64,000 bases of DNA. It comes from Sorghum bicolor (Eukaryota > Streptophyta > Magnoliopsida > Poales > Poaceae). Below are positions 33,906 to 46,720 of the stretch, piece after piece. Positions within the stretch are counted from its first letter, which is position 1, and every line of letters begins with the position of its first letter. The stretch spans positions 43,690,434 through 43,754,433 of the forward strand of contig NC_012871.2 of NCBI RefSeq assembly GCF_000003195.3, read 5' to 3'. The notes below the pieces were generated by a model that ran no database searches, was not told the origin of the DNA, and saw only the letters and a list, made by a program, of their open reading frames with translations. A program made the position numbers and the translations under genes.

Positions 33906-34949
33906 ATGGCACGCACTAGGCCCACCGCTCGCAAGTCCACTGGTGGGCGGGCCCCTCGCCATCCGTTGGCAGCTAGGAGCTTGCGACATAAGAGCAAGTT
34001 CCTGGAGGAGTTTGGGATGCCCACTTTGCTTTGGAGGGTGCTCAGTTCGATGGGGTATCCCGAAGGAAGGGAGCCTCGCTACTATTGGGATAAGGAGCCG
34101 CTTGGTGACGAGACCCTGGTGGGGATCGAGGCAGTTGTCCCTACCAGTGGAGGAGACCCTGCTTGGGGCGGCTGGGTGTACGAGTCCCGAGGTGTCACAC
34201 CTTTCCACGGTGCCAGCAGGGCAGCTTTCGCAGTTCTGAGGGACCTCATGGAGAGGTTTCCGCAGGAGCTGGCCCACGCCTTCACTGGGGTGTTTCCCCG
34301 GGGTGACCCCTACACTTTGGCGTGGGATCAGTCTGAGGTGAATGCTCTAGAGAGGAGTGCGGATGAGGACCAGCACAGTGACGATGCAGCTATGAGTGCC
34401 ATGTACGCGTTGATGAAGACCTATGGAGGCCTGGAGTGTTGTTTGGGCCGCTTGTCCGGGTCTCTTCTCACCGTCCAGGATGAGAAGCGTCAGTTGCAAC
34501 GTGAATTCGACTCTGAGGTTGAGAGGCTGCAGGCAGAGTTGGCCCGTGTGACTAGAGAGAGAGACCAGGCAGTCCAGAAGAACAGTGAGCTGAGTCAGGA
34601 CCTGCTTGCAGTGCGGGAGCAGAAGGACAGGGTGACTACTGCTCACAGGAACTGCGAGCGCATGCTAGTCCATGTGCTTGGATAGAGGAATGAAGCCTGG
34701 CATGAGGAGGACACTTTGAGGGCCCGACAGCTAGAGCTAGAGCAGCAGCTAGCCAATGCCGAGGAGTACAATGAGAACTTGCATGAGGAGATCCACCAGC
34801 TGCATAACCAGCTCCACCCTCACCACCTGCCTGGAGCAGCTGAGCTAGACTCTGAGGACGAGATGGACGCGGATCCCGAGATAGGAGCAGCTGCTAGTGG
34901 AGATGAAGATGAGGATGGCTCCGACATGGACAGTGACCATAGCGAGTAG
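33906..34949 (+). pseudogene. Upstream coiled-coil ORF ('ORF0') of E4, one stop
   Basis: 347 codons from ATG 33906 to TAG 34947-34949, with a single internal TAG at 34683-34685. The basic N-terminus contains RKSTGGRAPRH, reminiscent of a histone H3 tail. GMPTLLWRVLSSMGY and a W/G-rich globular part follow. From about residue 180 there is a long coiled coil, then a very acidic C-terminus (DSEDEMDAD, DEDEDGSDMDSD). E3 has a homologous ORF at the same place. It lies about 300 bp before gag. Function unknown. A single nonsense change suggests it was lost recently or after insertion. Confidence 0.75.
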
Positions 34950-35244
34950 ATGCTAGGGCTCTAGAGCTAGTCCTTCTTCTTGTGTTGTTGTATGTTGCAT
35001 GGCATGTCGTGTACTTTTGGATCTGGGCTATGTAAGACTTTATGAGTTAATGCTGGCAAGTTGGATGTACGCGAACCTTGTTGCGTAAACGTTAAGCAAT
35101 CTGTTAGTGATGTTGTGCGTAGATGATGAATTGTTGTGCCTCTGTTTATTGTGGGAATTTATTCCCTCAGTAAATTCAGTACGTCACGATTCTACACATT
35201 TCTACCGTTGATAACAACTCCTAACAAATGCTTATCATTGACGT

Positions 35245-38200
35245 ATGCAGACGGTGCAAACACGTGGCGGGGGTAACAGCAATCCGGGCCTTGGAGCAGG
35301 TACATCCGGAGGTGGGGCTCAACGGAATGAGGACAGAGCACCAACACCGCCACCACCACCGCCTCCTCCGTACACTGCGGACATGTTTTTCGCGCAGTTT
35401 CTGGGGAGCCAACACAACATGGAACAGTTGCAGCGCAACATGGAAGAGGCTCTGCGCAACATAGCTGACAACACCCGTCGTGGGGATAATCAGGGTGGCC
35501 GAGAGGTCAACCAGTATAGTTCGTTCAAGGACTTCACGGATACCAAGCCACCAATCTTCAAAGAGGCTTTGGAACCACTTGAGGCAGATGAGTGGATCAA
35601 CACTATGGAGCAGAAGTTTCGTCTTCTCTGAATGACAGAAGAACTCAAGGCTGAGTATGCGGCACATCAGTTGCAAGGACCCGCTGGGATTTGGTGGTCC
35701 CATCACCGTACCACCTACCCAGAGGGGACCCCAATTACCTGGAACTGTTTCACCACAGCTTTCCGGGGAAATTACATTCCTCCGGGTGTGGTTGAAATGA
35801 AGGTTGGGGAGTTCATGAGGCTGTCCCAGGGGACGAAATCGGTGAAGGAGTATCTACATGCTTTCAATAATCTCGCTCGCTATGCCCCTGAGTTTGTAAA
35901 CATGGAGGCTAAGAAGATTGCTAGTTTCCAAAGGGGCTTGAATCCAAAGATGCTGAAGACCATGCGTACAGGGGCCAGGGCTACCTTCAATGCTTACATC
36001 AGTGACTGTCTCACCCAGGAGAACAACAACAACTACTACAGTGCATCCAAGTCACGTAAGAGGGCTTTTGAAGCCGGATCATCTCAGTCCAGGGCACCAG
36101 TGGCAGGGCGACAGCAGTATCGTCCTCCTGCCCCAGGTGCTAGGTTCCGACCACCGCAGAGAAGGAACACCGGGCATCCAACACAGCAGAAGCCGTATAA
36201 GGTGGCGATAACCCCTGCCAAGCCAAAGGCAGTTCAAGCTGCAGCACCTGCCGTCAACAATGCGCCCAACGGTCCATGCTATAACTGCCACAAGATGGGG
36301 CACTTTGCTAAGGAATGTCCCTACCCCAAGAGGCAGCAGCCAACCTATCCAGCTCGTGTGCACCATACCTCGATCGAGGAGATCCCGGAAGGAGAACCGG
36401 TAACAGCTAGTATGTTTCCTGTCAACCAACATCTCGCAGTTGTTTTGTTTGATTCTGGATCATCGCATTCATTCATGAGCCAAGCATTTGCACAAAAGCA
36501 TAGTCAACCAGTTATAGATCTGGGTTATGGCTACCGCATCAGCTCAGCAGGGGCAGATGTGTTGACCAATAGAGTGGTTCGAGGGGCAACCCTGGATATA
36601 AGTGGCCGAGTTTTTCGGGTAAATCTAGTGGTCATGCCTGGGTTAGTTTTGGATGTTATCGTGGGCATGAACTGGATGAGAGAATGGGATGCTGTCATAG
36701 ATACTGGGAAGAGAATGTTATCTCTCAGAGAACCGCAGAGCAATCGCTCTTTTCAAGTACCTCTGCCCCGTCGTCTTGACTTTGCTAGCATCTCTTGTGC
36801 TACGCACGTGGTTCCATTACCACAGATCCCAGTAGTCTGTGAGTTCCCTGATGTTTTCCATGAGGAATTACCAGGACTTCCCCCGGATAGGGAAGTAGAG
36901 TTTGCAATCGAGTTGATACCAGGTACAGCACCAATATCTAGAAGGCCGTACTGGATGCCACCAAACGAACTCGCCGAGTTGAAAAATCAACTAAAGGAGT
37001 TGCTGGATAAAGGATTCATTCGGCCAAGTTCGTCGGAATGGGGTTGTCCGGCGTTGTTTGTGAAAAAGAAGGATCAATCGTTGCGCATGTGCGTGGACTA
37101 TCGTCCACTCAATGCAGTGACAATCAAGAATAAGTATCCTTTACCAAGGATTGATATCCTGTTTGATCAGTTGTCCAAGGCAAAAGTGTTTTCCAAGATA
37201 GACCTGAGGTCAGGGTATCACCAAATCAAGATTCGTCCGCAAGATATCCCGAAGACTGCTTTTTCCATCAGATATGGGTTGTATGAGTACCTTGTCATGT
37301 CCTTTGGATTGACAAATGCTCCTGCATACTTTATGTATCTGATGAATTCAGTCTTTATGCCAGAATTGGATAAGTTTGTTGTGGTGTTTATCGATGATAT
37401 TCTGGTTTATTCAGAAAATGAGCAAGATCACACCGAGCATCTGAGAATCGTGCTGACACGATTACGAGAGCATCAGTTATATGCCAAGTTCAGCAAGTGT
37501 GAGTTCTGGTTGAAGAAAGTTCCTTTCCTAGGGCACATTCTGTCTGAAGAAGGGATTGTTGTGGATCCGTCAAAAGTGCTGGAAGTCATGGACTGGAAGG
37601 TACCAACTTCTGTCTCGGAAGTTAGAAGTTTTCTTGGTCTGGCCGGGTATTATCGCCGATTCATACCTGACTTCTCCAAGATTGCTAAGCCAATGACAAG
37701 TTTGCTGCAAAAGGATCATAAGTTTGTCTGGACGGAAGGGTGTGAGTTAGCCTTCCGCACCTTGCGAAAGTTGCTAACCACTGCTCCCGTTCTGGCACAA
37801 CCTAATATCGAAAAGCCTTTTGATGTGTTTTGCGACGCATCGAAGAGTGGCCTGGGGTGTGTGTTGATGCAAGATGGCAGAGTGATAGCTTATGCTTCTC
37901 GACAGTTGAGGAAGCATGAAGTCAACTACCCAACGCACGACCTCGAGTTAGCCGCAGTAGTGCACGCTTTGAAGATTTGGAGACACTATCTGCTGGGGAA
38001 TAAGTGTCACGTTTTCACCGACCATAAGAGCTTGAAGTACATCTTCACTCAGTCCGAGCTAAATGTGAGGCAACGACGGTGGTTAGAGCTAATCAAGGAC
38101 TATGATCTGGAAGTTCACTATCATCCGGGCAAGGCTAATGTAGTAGCAGATGCGTTGAGTCGTAAACCGCACTATCAAGTGGTTCAACCGTTGTTTGAAG

Positions 38201-39721
38201 ATGGGTTCAATCTCATGCATCCTGAGGTCTTATGTCACATACAACTCAGTTGTTCACTCGAGAGTCAAGTCATTGAAGGACAGAAAACAGACAAGGGTAT
38301 TTTCCACATCAAGGAGAAGATCAAAGATGACCCAAAGACTCAATTTTGAGTTGATGAGAAAGGGGTACTGTGGTTTCAACATCGGTTAGTAGTCCCGAAG
38401 GATCGGGAATTGAAGAATCGCATCATGGATGAAGCCCATCTCTCTAAGCTTTCTATTCATCCTGGCAGTAGCAAAATGTATCAAGATCTAAGACCCCACT
38501 TTTGGTGGACCAAGATGAAGAAAGAGATAGCTGCGTATGTAGCCCATTGTGACACGTGTTGCAGAGTTAAGGCCATCCATATGAAACCTGCAGGTCTGTT
38601 GCAACCGTTATCAGTTCCAGAATGGAAATGGGAAGAGGTCAGTATGGACTTTATCACAGGATTACTGACCACGAGGAAGGGGAATGACTCGATTTGGGTG
38701 ATCATAGATCGATTAACCAAGTCGGCTCATTTCATTCCAGTCAAGAACACATACAGACCTCCCGAGTATGCCGATATATATGGCTGAGATTGTTAAGTTG
38801 CATGGTATTCCCAAGACCATCATATCAGATAGAGGACCACAGTTCACCGCTCACTTTTGGGAGCGAATGCATAAGAATTTGGGAACCAGTCTGATAAGAA
38901 GCACGGCGTACCATCCCCAGACTTCAGGTCAAACGGAGAGGCTAAACCAAGTATTGGAAGATATGCTGAGGGCCTGTGTGCTATCGTCCAAGGGATCATC
39001 GGAGTCATGGTTACCTCTGGCTGAATTCTCCTACAATAACAGTTATCAAGAGAGCATCAAGATGGCCCCGTTCGAAGCTTTGTATGGTCGGAGATGTAGA
39101 ACTCCGTTGAACTGGGTTGAACCTGGTGAGAGAAGATACTATGGTATCGACTTCGTGAATGAGGCAGAGAAGAAGGTACAAATCATACAGCAGCATATGC
39201 GCGCAGCGCAATCTCGACAAAAGAGTTATGCTGATAAGAGAAGAAGGCCACTTGAATTCAAAGTAGGTGACTATGTGTACCTCAAGGTTACGCCAATGAA
39301 GAAGGTTCAGCGTTTCCGAGTTCGAAGCAAGCTTGCACCCAGATATGTGGGACCGTATCAAGTACTGGAGAGGAAAGGCCCAGTGGCCTACAAGATTCAG
39401 TTACCTGAAGAGTTGAGCTTGATCTTAACGGTCTTCCATGTGTCGCAACTGCGGAAATGTTTGAAGGTACCTGAGCAAAGAATTGAACCTCGAGGGATCA
39501 AAATAAAAGCAGATTTAGAATATAAGGAGCAACCAGTGGGAATTGTGGATACCAAAGAACGGGTAACCCGAAACAGAGTTGTTCGAACATACAAGGTGGT
39601 GTGGAGTCATCATGAAGATAGGGATGCCACCTGGGAAGCAGAGGATTACTTGAAAACAGTTTATCCAAAATTTCATAAGAAATGGTTAGTAACCCAAAAT
39701 CTCGGGACGAGATTTCCCTAA
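35245..39721 (+). pseudogene. Gag-pol of E4 (Tekay chromovirus), three lesions
   Basis: A nearly complete polyprotein of about 1490 codons from ATG 35245. It contains Gag with a polyproline N-terminus, a CCHC knuckle ([14 protein letters not shown], 36277-36318), protease ([12 protein letters not shown] at 36451-36459), reverse transcriptase with FIDD (37387-37398), RNase H (DVFCDASK), integrase (HHCC about 38458-38570, catalytic D at 38647-38649, SDRGPQFTAHFW) and a chromodomain (about 39520-39690). Lesions are TGA 35629-35631, TGA 38347-38349 (both where an Arg CGA is expected, so CpG decay is likely) and a frame change in an AT repeat at about 38775-38787. Lineage Tekay/Del. Confidence 0.93.
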
Positions 39722-39732
39722 GGGGGAAGGGC
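39719..39732 (+). other. Polypurine tract of E4
   Basis: CTAAGGGGGAAGGGC precedes the 3' LTR start TGTAACACCC at 39733 and matches the E3 tract in form and place. Confidence 0.8.
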
Positions 39733-42700
39733 TGTAACACCCTATGTGTTAAGCATGCATTTAGCCCTATCACAACATGCATAAGCATTCTCATCAAGCA
39801 TAGCATCATGGGCATGTCATTCATCCCAAAACTTGATTTTATGTGCTTTATTTCATGTGTTTTAATTATGCTAAAAATATGATGCTTGCTTCTAAAAATG
39901 TGAAATATTCAAACTAGGTTGATTTATGTGTAGGAAGAATTTAGAGTATTTTTTGTGTAAATTTTGGAGCTATGGAATTTGAGAAATGGAATTTATACAA
40001 GATTTCCAAATTGAATTTATTTAAAAACCTAGAACTAAGTTTTAATTTGTGATTCAAATTCTATTTGGAATTTGGTCTTGCTTATTAAAGCAAAGTTGTA
40101 GAGTTTTTGTTTTGGACCAACTTTGTTTTTGGGAGCAAGAGGTGAAAATGATTTTAAATTGGTCCAAATGAATTTAGAAAGAATTTGGAGAAAAGAAATT
40201 CAAAAAAAAAGAAAAGGGGCAGGCGCTGCTGGGCCAACCCCGCTTCCCTTTCGGCCCAGCGAGCGGCCCGGCCTGCTCCCCCTCTTCCCCTCTCTCCCGC
40301 GCGCGGCCGCGCCTCGCTCCACCCGGCGCCGGCCACGTGGCGGCCATACGCCGGCATTGGACGCGCCGCGGCCGGCCTCCAACCCCCCTGGTCGGGACGC
40401 CGGATCGGGCTCCCAGGGCATTTCCTCCGTTCTGTCCGCCGCGCCCTCCTTCTCCTTCCTCCCTCCGCTCACACCGTGCAGCAGCAGCAGTTCCTCCGCG
40501 CGCCATTGCCGGAGAAAGCCCCGCCGCTCGCCGCCGACCACACCAGAGCCTCAAGCTCACCGTCGAGAGCACCAGCGCCTTCGTCATCGTTAGGGTAAGC
40601 TTGTGCGCGCGTTCTACCGAGGTGAGAGTCCGTCGAGCGCCGTGAATAGCTCGCCGGAGTTACCCCGAGCTTGCCAGAGTACTCCGCCACGACGGATCTT
40701 GTGTTTCTCTGCCTCTTTTCGCTGGTTCTTGGGTGCGCTAGGTCGGTAGGGTGGTGAGGAAGCTTGGAGAGGCGTTTGCGCACGCTCTACCGCGCCGGAG
40801 CGGCCTGGCCACGGCGAGCAGCGCCGCCGTGCCGCCATGCATGCTCGTCGGAGGTGTTCCGGTCATCCTCCGGCCAATCCAAGGGTACCGTTGGGTGCGC
40901 CTCGCTGCGGGGAGCACGTTGGTGCTTACCCCGTGGCCGGAGACCTCACCGCCGGCGACATCTGCTCGTCGGAGGTGAGCTCCCTCTCGGTCTCGCTGAC
41001 CGGTGGGGTCGGGGACCCACTATCGGTCGCAGGGGGACCCCGGTGGGTGTAGATCTGGGTGCGCGTAGCCTTTTTCATCGGTTTTCTTGAATAAATGATT
41101 TCCAGAAATTGATTCAAAACATGTAAAATTCATATCTTGAGTTCTACAGCTCCAAATTGGACGAAATAAATTTTGGTGTGCTCTATATTTCCAGATCTAC
41201 AGTTTGATGTAATTGCATGTCATGTTTGAGTAACTTTTCTGAATGAATATATTTAATCTATGTTTTTGCTATACTTGGAAAATGCATAGTAAATAAAGTA
41301 TGGTTCAGAAAAATGTGAATCTTGATTTGTTGGCTCTGCATGTATGTTTACTCACTGGGAAAATATTGCTACATATTATTTGTTGTATAAATGAATTTAT
41401 GGTAATTTAAATGCTTGCATGGCAGTGATTTATGATTTTTAATAATTAATTGGATCATGCAATAAATCTGGAAAATTTTGTGGGTGTTTCTTATGATATT
41501 AGACAAATTGTAAAAATATGAAATCTCTTGTTTGACACTTATATCACAGTAGAGTGATTATACTTTCCCTATGAATTAATCTTGTGATTTTTGTGGCTCA
41601 AAATAAGTATCCAAAAATTATGAAAAATTTACAGTAGACTTTATGCTTAGCTGGTAGTCTCCTATAATTTTTGTGGAATTTATTGATGAACAGAATTGCA
41701 TGTGATTTTTAATGGGCCTAGAAATGAATAAAGAAAATTATGAATTGTTGTGTATATAGGTTGAATAGAATAAGTTGGGTTTGGTGTATCTTTGAAGCAT
41801 CATGTGGGTTGCTGGTTGCATTTGAAAAATAAATTGTAGAAGAAAATGCAATAGATGTTTGATTCAATTGTTGTTCTTGGATGATGTTGACTACCTTGTA
41901 ATGAGCATGACCGAGTACATTACATATGCATCATGTCATGACTCCTTTGGTACTTTCTCATACAAGCATCCACTCGGGCATCTCGCACTCCACTCATAAG
42001 CACACATGCATCATACAGGCTCGCAGGAGAACGAAGTGGGACCCGAGGAACCCGAGGAGATTCAGGAGCAGGAACCTCCGGAAGCACCGGAACCCGGAGA
42101 AGAGCTACAGGAGTGTCCGGATCACCGACCCAGCACGTTTGAGAAAGGCAAGCCCCGGAGCATTCTAAGTCTCTCTATTCTCGCTAACTTATATGATGCG
42201 CTATAATTGTTCTACTATATTGCATCTAAGTGATAGGATTTGATTGATACCGTTGATGCATATGTACTCCTTGTTATCCCTACTCGTTCACCTACCTTGT
42301 CCTATGTAGATAGGCACGGAGTCTATGCTTAGCTTGCTTAGTCCGGTAGAAGTCGGGTGATTTCCTGTCACCTGCGAGAAATAGGTGGATACCTGCTTGA
42401 TTAAGCATTGGTTGCTTGGGGAAAAGAATAACCGAGTGTGGAATGTAACTGGAGACCGGGCAGGGTCTTATGGTGGGTTGACCATAGTGCCCCTGCCTGC
42501 GTCGATTAAGGACCGATCGTTGACGGCCCTCTTGTCATGTTGAACGCATGCCCCACACTTAGCTGGAAGGATAAGTCGTTCCGACCGCGAAGCCTGAACA
42601 CTATCCGGGCCGGGAATCGAGCCGCCATGCGCTGTATTGGTGATGGTTGAGGAGAACGACGAGGGCGCGGCGCGCAACCTTGGTATACCTTGGATACCTC

Positions 42701-43652
42701 GGTCGCCGGAACGGTCCTCGGGTACTGGCGGTGCCTGCCGAACCCGCGAATTGGTCCTGGATAGTGTAATACGGTGATCTATAGCTCACTTGATCAGTGA
42801 GTGTGGTTTGTGTGGGGAATACCTCGCCAGCTGGTTAGAAATCGATTCGAATCGCCATCGCTCCTGGATAGTGAGCACTTGACATGAGCTTCGTCCTTGT
42901 ATTAAGGACTATGGAACACTTGGGTTATGTTGATGAATGGTTTTAAGAAATGCTATGATAAGGTACTATCATATCCTTATACTTGCTTGTAATAGTGCAG
43001 GTGCAAACCTAGATGATAGGTAATGATACTTTCAACTTGAGCAAATTAAAAGAAGAAAGACTTATGTAGGTTATGATAGTAAAATCCTACGGTTTTGCAA
43101 AATGGTTGTCAGCTACCCCACTATATAGCCTTCATGATCCTTGATGAGTCTTTATTTTAAGTTTATGACGGGTAAGTCTAGCTGAGTACCTTCTCGTACT
43201 CAGGGTTCTACTCCCATGTTGTTTTGCAGATGGTCAAATGTACTATGGTTATTGCATCCTCTGTCTGTACCCAGCCATGGGTGATGACTAGACCAAGGGC
43301 AATGGTCACTCCGTCTTCTCTGTTGCTTTTGTGGGATTGACCGAACTATGGCACTGTATCAGACTAAATGTGTGTGTTGTATTTTCGAATTATGAAGCTT
43401 CCGCTACTTGAAGAACTTGGTTTGTAATAATTTTAAGAACTCCGATGTATTTTATGAATGTTGTACTCTGAATGTATTTGTGAATGGTGACCGCTAAACT
43501 TATTACGATCTTGGCTGTTGTGCGATATGTGGTTTGAAATCCTTCGAGATTTCACGGACTACCGGGATTATATGGGCTTAAGCGTGATGGTTTGACTATG
43601 CAAATGGTCACTGTTAGGCCTAATCTCTTATAATTTGGTCGGTTCTATTACA
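39733..43652 (+). repeat. 3' LTR of E4
   Basis: 3920 bp, collinear with 29168-33085, followed by the ATACC duplication. Confidence 0.95.
42006..42206 (+). CDS. LTR-encoded acidic micro-ORF, E4 3' copy
   Basis: It is nearly identical to 31439-31639 and open over the same 66 codons. In a 3' LTR the element's own promoter would not place it in a normal genomic transcript unless transcription starts within this LTR. Confidence 0.5.
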   Translation: MHHTGSQENEVGPEEPEEIQEQEPPEAPEPGEELQECPDHRPSTFEKGKPRSILSLSILANLYDAL

Positions 43653-44486
43653 ATACCCCTCCAGCTGGATAGGAATCGATTCGAATCGCCGTCTCTCCCG
43701 GATAGTGAGAACTTGACTCGGGCAGTGGCAACGTAGACCTCACTAAATAAACTTAATGGTTATGATGAGAATGTGGATAGCTAAGTGATAATCCGGATAT
43801 GGTTATTATTTTGATGCTTAAATACTCAAGTGTATGCTTAGAACAGGTGCTAATCTAGTGGATAGTTGTTATAGTAATGAACCTGCTGCTGAGATGTTAT
43901 AAATGGACTACTTACAACTAAAGCTTTTCATGCAAAAGGTAAGTCAAACCAGTCCACAAAGATAAGCCTTGCATACTCCTTGGTGTCACTTTATTTTGGT
44001 TTATGACGGGTAAGTCTAGCTGAGTACATTCTCGTACTCAGGGTTTTATTTACCCTTGTTGCAGATGATGTCGTTTATCACGGCTACTGTGCTAACTGTC
44101 ATCATCCGGCTGTGGACGATGAATAGATCTTGGGCATGATCAACTCCTTTATCTTCAGTTATGCTTTTGTTGGAATGACTATGGAATTGGCATGTAATTA
44201 AACTGGGTGTGTGATGTTTCAAAACTACTTTGCTTCCGCTACTAAACTGGTTTGTAATAACTTTGTTCCAACTCCGATGTGTTGTAAAACTATGTTCTAT
44301 GATGAATGTATGTAATCTGTGATGGCGATGCTTGATCATGTACGATCTTGGTTGTATGTTGGTTCAATCGAGGTCTTTTGAGATTTCGTCGGACTACCGG
44401 GTTTATATGGGTTCGAGTCCATTGGCTTGACTACTTTGTGGTCGCTAATTCACTTGAATTCTTATAAATTGGACGGTTCTGTTACA
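43653..44486 (+). repeat. 3' LTR of E3, right part
   Basis: Continues the E3 3' LTR after E4 from ATACCCCTCCAGCTGG to CTGTTACA. Includes the CTGAGTAC/GTACTCAG hairpin (44020-44041). Confidence 0.93.
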
Positions 44487-45446
44487 GTGAATCGCCCAAA
44501 ACCGCTCACAAGCTTGACACGAGCCACCCACAAGAACTCCGGGCGGTCTTCGTGCCTCCAATCACCACCGAACCGTCTAGGTGATGGCGATCACCAAGAG
44601 TAACAAGCAAAGAACTCTCACTTGACCCAAACAAGTCACTAAAGAGTGGTGGATACACACTTGACTCTTGGAATTCAACTAGAGAAGGATTCTCACAAGA
44701 AATCACTCAAATCTCAATCCTTTTTAGGCTCTTGCTACTCTCTTGCTCCACAACAAGTTTCTCAAATGTTCAAATGGGCAAGAGACCTCTCATGGATGAG
44801 GTGGAGGAGTATAAATACACCCCACAAAATCCAAAGGTCAGCCAACCGTTTTCCACTGAAAACGGGGTCATCAGACGCTGTTGATGTTGCACCGGACACT
44901 CTGCACCGAGCGTCCGGTGACACCCAATGGCTAACTGTACCTGCGTCTGACAGGTCACTAGACGCTACTTCCCAGCGTCCGGTGGCACCGCCCGGTGCTC
45001 CGGGGAGTTTTACAAACTCCCTGAGTTTAAGACCGGACGCTACCCGGTGCGTTCGGTGCTAGCGTCCGGTGCTCGGGGCAGGTTTACAACCTCCCTGGGT
45101 ATCGGACCGGACGCTGCCCGGTGAGTCCAGTGCCAGCGTCCGGTGCCTAACCCTAAGCACCAAAGCTCTCCAACGGCTAAGGACCTCACCGGACGCACTC
45201 ACAGAGCGTCCGGTGCATCGTCCGATGCCTACTTAAGCACCCTAACTTCGTCGAAACGCGATCGTTCCAAAACGAAGTTGGTTCCTCTCGATCTAAGGAC
45301 TATCTCTGAGCTGCCTAGTGCTAGGTTTACCAAGTGTGCACCACACCTAAACCTAAAGCCTTGCCTAAGTCAAGCTACTAGATCAAAGCCCCTCTTAATA
45401 GTACGGTCAAAGGAAAACAAAGTCCTAAACTACTCTAAGTGCCCTT
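44487..45446 (-). repeat. SIRE-type 3' LTR, piece 2
   Basis: It continues piece 1 after the GTGAA duplication. Contains a cluster of ACCGGACGC and GCGTCCGGT motifs in both orientations (about 44870-45225). Ends at CCCTT (45442-45446), where E6 is inserted. Confidence 0.85.
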
Positions 45447-46656
45447 TGTTGGGTATTCTTAACATCATTACTAAAAGTAGACTAAGTTCTAAATCTAGCA
45501 ACGGTGCCAAAAATGCCAAACCTATCCCTCACACCACTTAAGCCAAGTTGTCATCCCCAGCATGATATAAGAGACGCGGTATTGAAATATGCAATTGCTC
45601 TTCTAAATAAATAATGAATGGGATCTGCAAGCGCACAGATTAATATCGATGCAGCATTTGAACCGGGAAGTATTCCAGGTATCGTTATTTATATTTTTAC
45701 CACTAGGAAGGGATTAGTCAATCATCACTATTGATTACAGAATAGAATATGAGATTGAGCATCTATCATTGCATGTATAATTGAGAACATTATATCTAAC
45801 TCATCATACAGGGATAAGTGTCACATAAAAGATATATGAAATAATAATAGTGACAAGGATAACTAATCTGATCTAGCCACATAATAAATATGATAAGCAC
45901 CTCAATTAGATACTCTAGAAAGTCATTAGCATGGTATTAGAACGAACTACAAGAATATTCCCTAAGTTATTCTCAACTATATAGTCTAGCATATCATAGT
46001 TAGTGCAAGCATACTTAGCAATCATTGCGAGACAAGACTACGCCCATGCATAGTGATATTAGCAAGGAATATGAGAAACATAGCAATCACTCCCCTGTAA
46101 TAATGTTGCTCTGCCAGCCCAATACACGAGAGGGGGACTATATAAGAATCAATGAAGCTGTCACTATCACGAACTACCCCACGATCTGACATATTGGGTA
46201 CAATCGCAGATAAATACGGTATAAGCACCACGCCTACACAATATCTATCATTTACCCATGGATCCGATGGATAAACGCTATACGATCCTAAGCATGTATA
46301 TAGATCGTATCTAACTAAGCCAAGTACATAACTATGATAAACTAAGAACAATATAATCTTGAATATAAGCAAGTAGAGCAAAGTCATAAGCAATATATTG
46401 AAGTAGAACAAAGTCATATTCATAATATTGAAGAACAAAGATAATTAGAAAGCAATTAGAAGCACAATTAGAAGATTACCAAGAATCCTCCTGACAGATC
46501 CGGAAACCAATCGAAGATTGACTCCTTCTAGTTCTAATCCTATGTAGCTATGCTAATCTAGATATCTAATTGATGTGGTGGCTCTAATCTTGATCAGAGG
46601 CTTCTTCTCCCTTGATGGAACAATGAATTAGGGTTGAGAGGCTCTCTCCTCCAGGG
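45447..46656 (-). repeat. Truncated 3' LTR of E6
   Basis: Matches 60165-61374 and then stops at CTCTCTCCTCCAGGG. The part with TATA and U3 (equivalent to 61375-61817) is missing, and protease-coding sequence begins directly. This is a deletion junction. Confidence 0.9.
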
Positions 46657-46720
46657 TCAGTAAAGTAACGGCGTACCTTCTTTGAGGGGAAGTGCATATG
46701 GACTTCTCCGGTTCCAATAT
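46657..46720 (-). pseudogene. End of the second protease domain of E6 (separated by E5)
   Basis: On the minus strand this continues the gag-protease frame cut at 57674 (with AATAT duplicated): IGTGEVHMHFPSKKVRRYF, the usual segment after the GRPFLST flap of this protein. The frame then runs into truncated LTR sequence. Confidence 0.8.

Larger units (their letters stand above)
29168..43652 (+). mobile_element. E4: Tekay/Del chromovirus nested in the E3 3' LTR
   Basis: It starts TGTAACACCC and ends TCTATTACA, with ATACC duplicated on both sides (29163-29167 and 43653-43657). LTRs are 29168-33085 and 39733-43652 (3918 and 3920 bp). It carries an upstream coiled-coil ORF and a nearly intact gag-pol with chromodomain. 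The LTRs differ by roughly 1.5-2% by eye, mostly in the CpG-rich block. It is a different subfamily from E3: LTR sequence is largely divergent but block order is the same. Confidence 0.95.
12787..44486 (+). mobile_element. E3: Tekay/Del chromovirus, with nested solo LTR and E4
   Basis: It begins TGTAACACTCC, ends CTGTTACA, and is flanked by GTGAA (12782-12786 and 44487-44491). The 5' LTR is 12787-17298. The 3' LTR is 25481-29167 joined to 43653-44486 and is interrupted by E4. The internal part holds a decayed upstream coiled-coil ORF, a solo LTR, and a gag-pol pseudogene with chromodomain. The LTRs differ by several percent by eye, making it older than E4. Confidence 0.92.

Noticed and set aside
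44646..45541. ORFs of 132-138 aa in the SIRE-type LTR
   Set aside because: They lie within LTR sequence, run across the E6 boundary at 45447, and have no domain.
46022..46438. 138-aa hydrophobic minus-strand ORF, repeated at 60740-61156
   Set aside because: It appears in both LTR copies of E6 only because LTRs are duplicated. The A/T-rich sequence gives I/L/F/Y-rich translations, and there is no coding signature against the solo LTR.
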